DNA from: an uncultured Eubacteriales bacterium
GTDB lineage: Bacteria > Bacillota > Clostridia > Christensenellales > Borkfalkiaceae
Reading direction: 5' to 3'
DNA length: 9,648 bases
Assembly: GCA_902797515.1 (NCBI GenBank)
Contig: CADBSX010000232.1
Location: 1-9,648 of the forward strand
Position numbers and translations under genes: made by a program. The notes beneath the pieces were generated by a model, which ran no database searches, was not told where the DNA came from, and saw nothing but the letters and a program-made list of their open reading frames with translations. Each line of letters starts with the position of its first letter. Positions within the stretch are counted from its first letter, which is position 1. This document shows, piece after piece, positions 6,874-9,648 of the stretch.

Positions 6874-8208
6874 TCATTTGCCAACGCAGAATTTCCCGAA
6901 TATCTCGTCTATTATCCTCTCGTTCGCGCTTTCGCCGCTTATCTCGCCGAGGCTGTCCCACGCGTCTTTTATATCGAGCGTACAGAGGTCGGCGGTGTTT
7001 CCGCCGAAACTCTCTATCGCGTTTTCAAGGCTCGAAGAAGTCCTTTTCAGCGCGTCGAAATGCCTTTCTTCCGTGAGAAAATCCGCGTTTAAGTCTATCT
7101 TGCCGTCGAACGCCTTTTCGGCGAGCGCCCTTTTTAAATCTTCTATGTTTTCGCCGCTCTTCGCGGACACGTACAGGTCGCCCGAAATTCCGTTTTTTTG
7201 CGGAATATCCGTCTTATTGACGGCGATGATCCTCGGTTTCCCTTCCGTTTCGGCGAGAACCTCGGCGTCTTCATCGCCGAGTTCTTCGGAACCGTCGAGA
7301 ATTATAAGGCACACGTCGCTCTCTTTCATTATTTTCCGCGATCTCTCTATGCCGACGCTCTCTATCTCGTCGTCGCTCTCGCGTATCCCCGCCGTGTCGT
7401 AGAGGAAAAACCTCACGCCGTCGATATCTATTTCGCCTTCTACCGCGTCCCTCGTCGTTCCCTTTACGGGCGACACTATCGCCTTGTCGTAAGAAAGAAG
7501 AGCGTTCAGGATCGAACTCTTGCCCGCGTTCGGCTTTCCGAGTATCGCGACTTTTACTCCCTGTCTTATCTTTCTGCCGGACCTGTAAGAGGAAATTATT
7601 CCGTCCGTTTCCCGCTTCACTTCTTTAAGCGTTCCGAGTATCTCGTCGAAGTTGTCCTCGGTCACGCCCTCTTCGGGATAATCTATTCCCGCCTCGATAT
7701 AGGCGAGCGCGTAAGTCAGCCTGTCCTGCATATTTTTGACTTTCGCGTTGAGTTTTTCGCGGTAAAGATAGTATCCCGCCTTCACTTCGCCGTCGCTCTC
7801 GCTGTTTATCATATCTATAAGCCCTTCGCAGGAAGAGAGGCTCATTTTTCCGTTTAAAAACGCGATTTTGGTAAACTCGCCCTTCGTCGCAGGTCTCGCG
7901 CCGAGTTCGAAAGTGCGTTTAAGCACTCCCCTCGATATAGCTATGCCGCCGTGACAGTGAAATTCGACCATATCTTCGCCCGTATAACTCTTCGGGGCTT
8001 TAAAATATACGCACATACCGAAATCGGTAAACGCGCCGCAGTCGATCTCGCCGACGTACATCTTGTAAGGCTCGAAGTCCGCGACTTTCGTCTTTCCCGT
8101 CGGGCGGAACATCTTTTCCGCTATCGAAAGCGGGCTGTCGCCGCTTATTCTTATTATCGCCACGCCGCCGATCCCGGGGGCTGTGGATATCGCAGATATA
8201 TTTCCCAT
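6874..8208 (-). CDS. mnmE: tRNA uridine-5-carboxymethylaminomethyl GTPase MnmE (TrmE)
   Basis: With MnmG, MnmE installs the (carboxymethyl)aminomethyl group on U34 of certain tRNAs, using a methylene-tetrahydrofolate carbon and GTP hydrolysis. The 444 residues follow the family order. The N-terminal folate-binding domain begins ISAISTAPGIGGVAIIRISG (4-23). A helical domain is interrupted by a G domain of about 217-365: P-loop GKPNAGKS (224-231), GTTRD (250-254), DTAG (271-274), NKTD (331-334), SAK (348-350). The C-terminal FGKFCVGK ends in the conserved CxGK, with catalytic Cys441. Length is slightly under the usual 450-460. The start at ATG 8208 agrees with the family N terminus but has no visible Shine-Dalgarno; it lies 2 bp after the upstream stop, so translation probably depends on coupling. 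mnmG is not in the window. Confidence 0.96.
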   Translation of the reverse strand: MGNISAISTAPGIGGVAIIRISGDSPLSIAEKMFRPTGKTKVADFEPYKMYVGEIDCGAFTDFGMCVYFKAPKSYTGEDMVEFHCHGGIAISRGVLKRTFELGARPATKGEFTKIAFLNGKMSLSSCEGLIDMINSESDGEVKAGYYLYREKLNAKVKNMQDRLTYALAYIEAGIDYPEEGVTEDNFDEILGTLKEVKRETDGIISSYRSGRKIRQGVKVAILGKPNAGKSSILNALLSYDKAIVSPVKGTTRDAVEGEIDIDGVRFFLYDTAGIRESDDEIESVGIERSRKIMKESDVCLIILDGSEELGDEDAEVLAETEGKPRIIAVNKTDIPQKNGISGDLYVSAKSGENIEDLKRALAEKAFDGKIDLNADFLTEERHFDALKRTSSSLENAIESFGGNTADLCTLDIKDAWDSLGEISGESANERIIDEIFGKFCVGK

Positions 8209-8210
8209 TT

Positions 8211-9134
8211 TCAGAACAGATCGTCCGAGCCGTCGCCGTTATCGTCTATATCCTCGCCGCGAGAATACGGATCGGTCGGATCGTCGCTTTTATTTTCTCC
8301 GTTTTCGCCGTTTCCGCCCGAATTAAGTTCGGAAAAAGGATCGGCGTCTTTGCCCTGCGAAAATTCCTCGAACGGATCTTCGGGCTTTTCCTCTTTCTGC
8401 GGTCTATACGCCCCGCCGTAAACCGCGCGGTATCTTTGCGCCATATATTCGGAATAATCTTTCGGATCTTCTTTTCCGCAAACGAACACGAATATCCCGT
8501 AAAAGAGATAAATTCCGAAAAAGAAATACACGAGCGCGGAAACCACCGAATAAACCGTCATCTTCGACGGACGGTAAACTTTGACGTAGTTCGATAAAAG
8601 TATCGTCAGAAATACGAGCACCGCGACCGTGAGCACCTGTTCTATAACCGCGAGAAAGTTATAAAGTCCCGTAGGCGAGACCGCGCCGAGTTCGAATATC
8701 GGCGAAAACGAACCGGCGGTAAGCGGTTCGCCCGAAAAGAGCGCTTTGAGGGGATTTACCGCGAAAAGCGCGTCGATAATTATCATCACGAGAAAACGCG
8801 CGGCGGAAAAGGAAATCGCGAGCCACGAAATAACCGGTTTTTTCGGCTTGTCTTCGGGATATACGGAAAGACTTCCTAAAAGGTAGAGCGCGGCGAACGG
8901 AACGAACGCGAGATAAGCGCGTCCTCTTCCCCGCCTTTTCGCCGCCTTGTAAAGCCCGAAACCTCGGAAAAGATAATACGCCGCGAAACCGGCGAAAAAT
9001 ATTCCGAGTTGCAAAGACATAAAAAGCAGGTATCCCGCGGCGGTTAAGCCGTCGTATCCTAATCCCGTCTCGGCGTAGATTTCAGCCATCGCCGAAGATA
9101 AAGAGTAAAGAGAATAAAGTATCGAGAAAATCAT
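8211..9134 (-). CDS. Unrecognised multi-pass membrane protein with acidic DPF-containing cytoplasmic tail
   Basis: I do not recognise a family. The 307 residues contain five clear hydrophobic segments, near 34-60, 73-92, 104-126, 159-184 and 196-219, and a weaker hydrophobic N terminus (1-17). The basic loop 63-72 (KAAKRRGRGR) suggests that loop is cytoplasmic; with five spans the C terminus would then also be cytoplasmic. Residues 245-307 are low-complexity and strongly acidic (21 Asp/Glu against 5 Lys/Arg), with DPF at 253-255 and 265-267 and DPY at 288-290, and look disordered. ATG 9134 has GAGGT about 11 bases upstream; an inner ATG (residue 16) has no visible site. It lies 31 bp after the CPBP protease gene and 2 bp before mnmE, so it is probably co-transcribed with both. 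No catalytic motif is apparent; function unknown. Confidence 0.8.
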   Translation of the reverse strand: MIFSILYSLYSLSSAMAEIYAETGLGYDGLTAAGYLLFMSLQLGIFFAGFAAYYLFRGFGLYKAAKRRGRGRAYLAFVPFAALYLLGSLSVYPEDKPKKPVISWLAISFSAARFLVMIIIDALFAVNPLKALFSGEPLTAGSFSPIFELGAVSPTGLYNFLAVIEQVLTVAVLVFLTILLSNYVKVYRPSKMTVYSVVSALVYFFFGIYLFYGIFVFVCGKEDPKDYSEYMAQRYRAVYGGAYRPQKEEKPEDPFEEFSQGKDADPFSELNSGGNGENGENKSDDPTDPYSRGEDIDDNGDGSDDLF

Positions 9135-9145
9135 AAGAGTATTAT

Positions 9146-9150
9146 ACCTC
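9146..9150 (-). promoter_or_regulatory. Possible ribosome binding site of the membrane-protein gene
   Basis: GAGGT on the minus strand is 11 bases from the ATG at 9134, which is rather long. It is the only Shine-Dalgarno-like match near this start and the reason for preferring 9134 over the inner ATG. It abuts a TATAAT at 9141-9146. Confidence 0.4.
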
Positions 9151-9165
9151 GAAAAAATTTAATTA

Positions 9166-9648
9166 TCATAGAAACAAACCGACGACTGCGAAAATTATTC
9201 CGACCGCCAGAACCGCTCCGCTTATATACGGATTTGATTTTTTATTGAGCGGAATAAACTTTCCGCGTATAAGAAACAGTCTGCCGTCCGCCGCCGACCT
9301 CGGCAGCATTTCCGCCTTTTCGTCGGCAAAAAAGGTCTTTTCTTCGCCGTTTTCCGTTTTCATTACGCAGACTATCGGTCTTTCAAATCTTTTTTTCGGC
9401 TTGCCCTCGCGCTCTTTCACGACGTTTTCGACGAGCATCGAACCGAAATACAAAACGCCGAAAATAAGAAACGCTATGCCGATAACTATGCTCGCCGCGT
9501 CGGCGACCGTCGCCCTGTATATGCCGAAAGCGGTGCTTTCGAGCGGATTTATCATGGCGGCGAAGATCATCGCGAAGAAGTTGTTGAAAAAGTGCATCAG
9601 CGAGCCGAGAACGAAATTCCCCGTCAGCATTACGACCGTTCCTATCGC
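9166..9648 (-). CDS. CPBP-family intramembrane metalloprotease, C-terminal part (5' end outside window)
   Basis: The reading frame stays open to the right edge, so the ATG at 9630 is probably internal and the gene is cut by the window. The 160 visible residues begin in a hydrophobic helix containing GSLMHFFNNFFAM, numbered 15-27 from the edge. This matches the last conserved motif of CPBP (CAAX prenyl protease/bacteriocin-processing) proteases, a His with Asn four residues later (His19, Asn23). The earlier EExxxR and HxxxF-type motifs would lie outside. After the motif come a second hydrophobic segment (about 50-74), a charged soluble stretch of about 65 residues (75-140) and a final hydrophobic segment (141-160). 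That tail is longer than in many CPBP proteins, which usually end soon after the HxxxN helix. It sits upstream of the membrane-protein gene, probably in one transcript. Substrate unknown; the family call rests on a single motif plus hydrophobic context. Confidence 0.7.
   Translation of the reverse strand, partial: AIGTVVMLTGNFVLGSLMHFFNNFFAMIFAAMINPLESTAFGIYRATVADAASIVIGIAFLIFGVLYFGSMLVENVVKEREGKPKKRFERPIVCVMKTENGEEKTFFADEKAEMLPRSAADGRLFLIRGKFIPLNKKSNPYISGAVLAVGIIFAVVGLFL

Noticed and set aside
5962..7092. A 376-codon open frame on the plus strand across the LysR gene and the end of mnmE
   Set aside because: It runs through two genes with clear family motifs on the other strand, and its translation is compositionally odd. 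It is a codon-bias shadow.
7198..8421. Further long plus-strand frames opposite mnmE and the membrane-protein gene
   Set aside because: Same cause; no ribosome binding site or domain, and the minus-strand mnmE reading is certain from its G motifs and CVGK end.
9166..9630. A complete 154-residue small membrane protein starting at ATG 9630
   Set aside because: The frame is open to the window edge, the hydrophobic helix begins before the ATG, and the HFFNN motif fits the C-terminal part of a CPBP protease, so the ATG is probably internal.

Overview
The window is a compact bacterial chromosomal segment with almost no non-coding space. It encodes the whole branch from aspartate to threonine, followed by an unrelated-looking operon for tRNA modification, membrane proteins and a LysR regulator. 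Moderate GC content, clear GGAGG-type ribosome binding sites, frequent ATA isoleucine and AGA arginine codons beside GCG/GTC/TTC codons, and the protein families point to an uncultured member of the Bacillota, probably Clostridia. That placement is inference; nothing here fixes a genus.

Region 1 (3-5907), threonine biosynthesis. Two operons diverge from a 94-bp gap at 3463-3556. Leftward on the minus strand run hom (homoserine dehydrogenase), lysC (aspartokinase) and asd (aspartate-semialdehyde dehydrogenase), with tight couplings (hom stop inside the lysC start region, asd ribosome binding site over the lysC stop). Rightward run thrC (threonine synthase) and thrB (homoserine kinase), joined by an ATGA overlap. 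Together they encode all five steps: aspartate to aspartyl-phosphate (lysC), to the semialdehyde (asd), to homoserine (hom), to O-phosphohomoserine (thrB), to threonine (thrC). The shared gap carries face-to-face candidate promoters with overlapping -10 boxes and helically phased A/T tracts. It has no room for a long riboswitch or T-box leader. The homoserine dehydrogenase is short and seems to lack the usual ACT regulatory domain, leaving the two ACT domains of the aspartokinase as the only recognisable feedback-sensing modules in the pathway here.

Region 2 (about 5903-5947) is a long GC-rich hairpin between the convergent ends of thrB and the lysR-type gene, a likely bidirectional terminator.

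Region 3 (5953-9648), all on the minus strand and probably one transcript. In transcription order it holds the 3' part of a CPBP-family intramembrane protease gene (its 5' end lies beyond the right edge), an unrecognised multi-pass membrane protein with an acidic DPF-containing tail, mnmE (tRNA-modifying GTPase) and a LysR-family regulator. Gaps are 31, 2 and 21 bp.

I found no RNA genes, mobile elements, CRISPR arrays, pseudogenes or gene-free stretch above 100 bp. I see no convincing undescribed multi-gene system. The items most worth a second look are the divergent control region, the short Hom tail, and the protease-linked membrane protein with the acidic tail.
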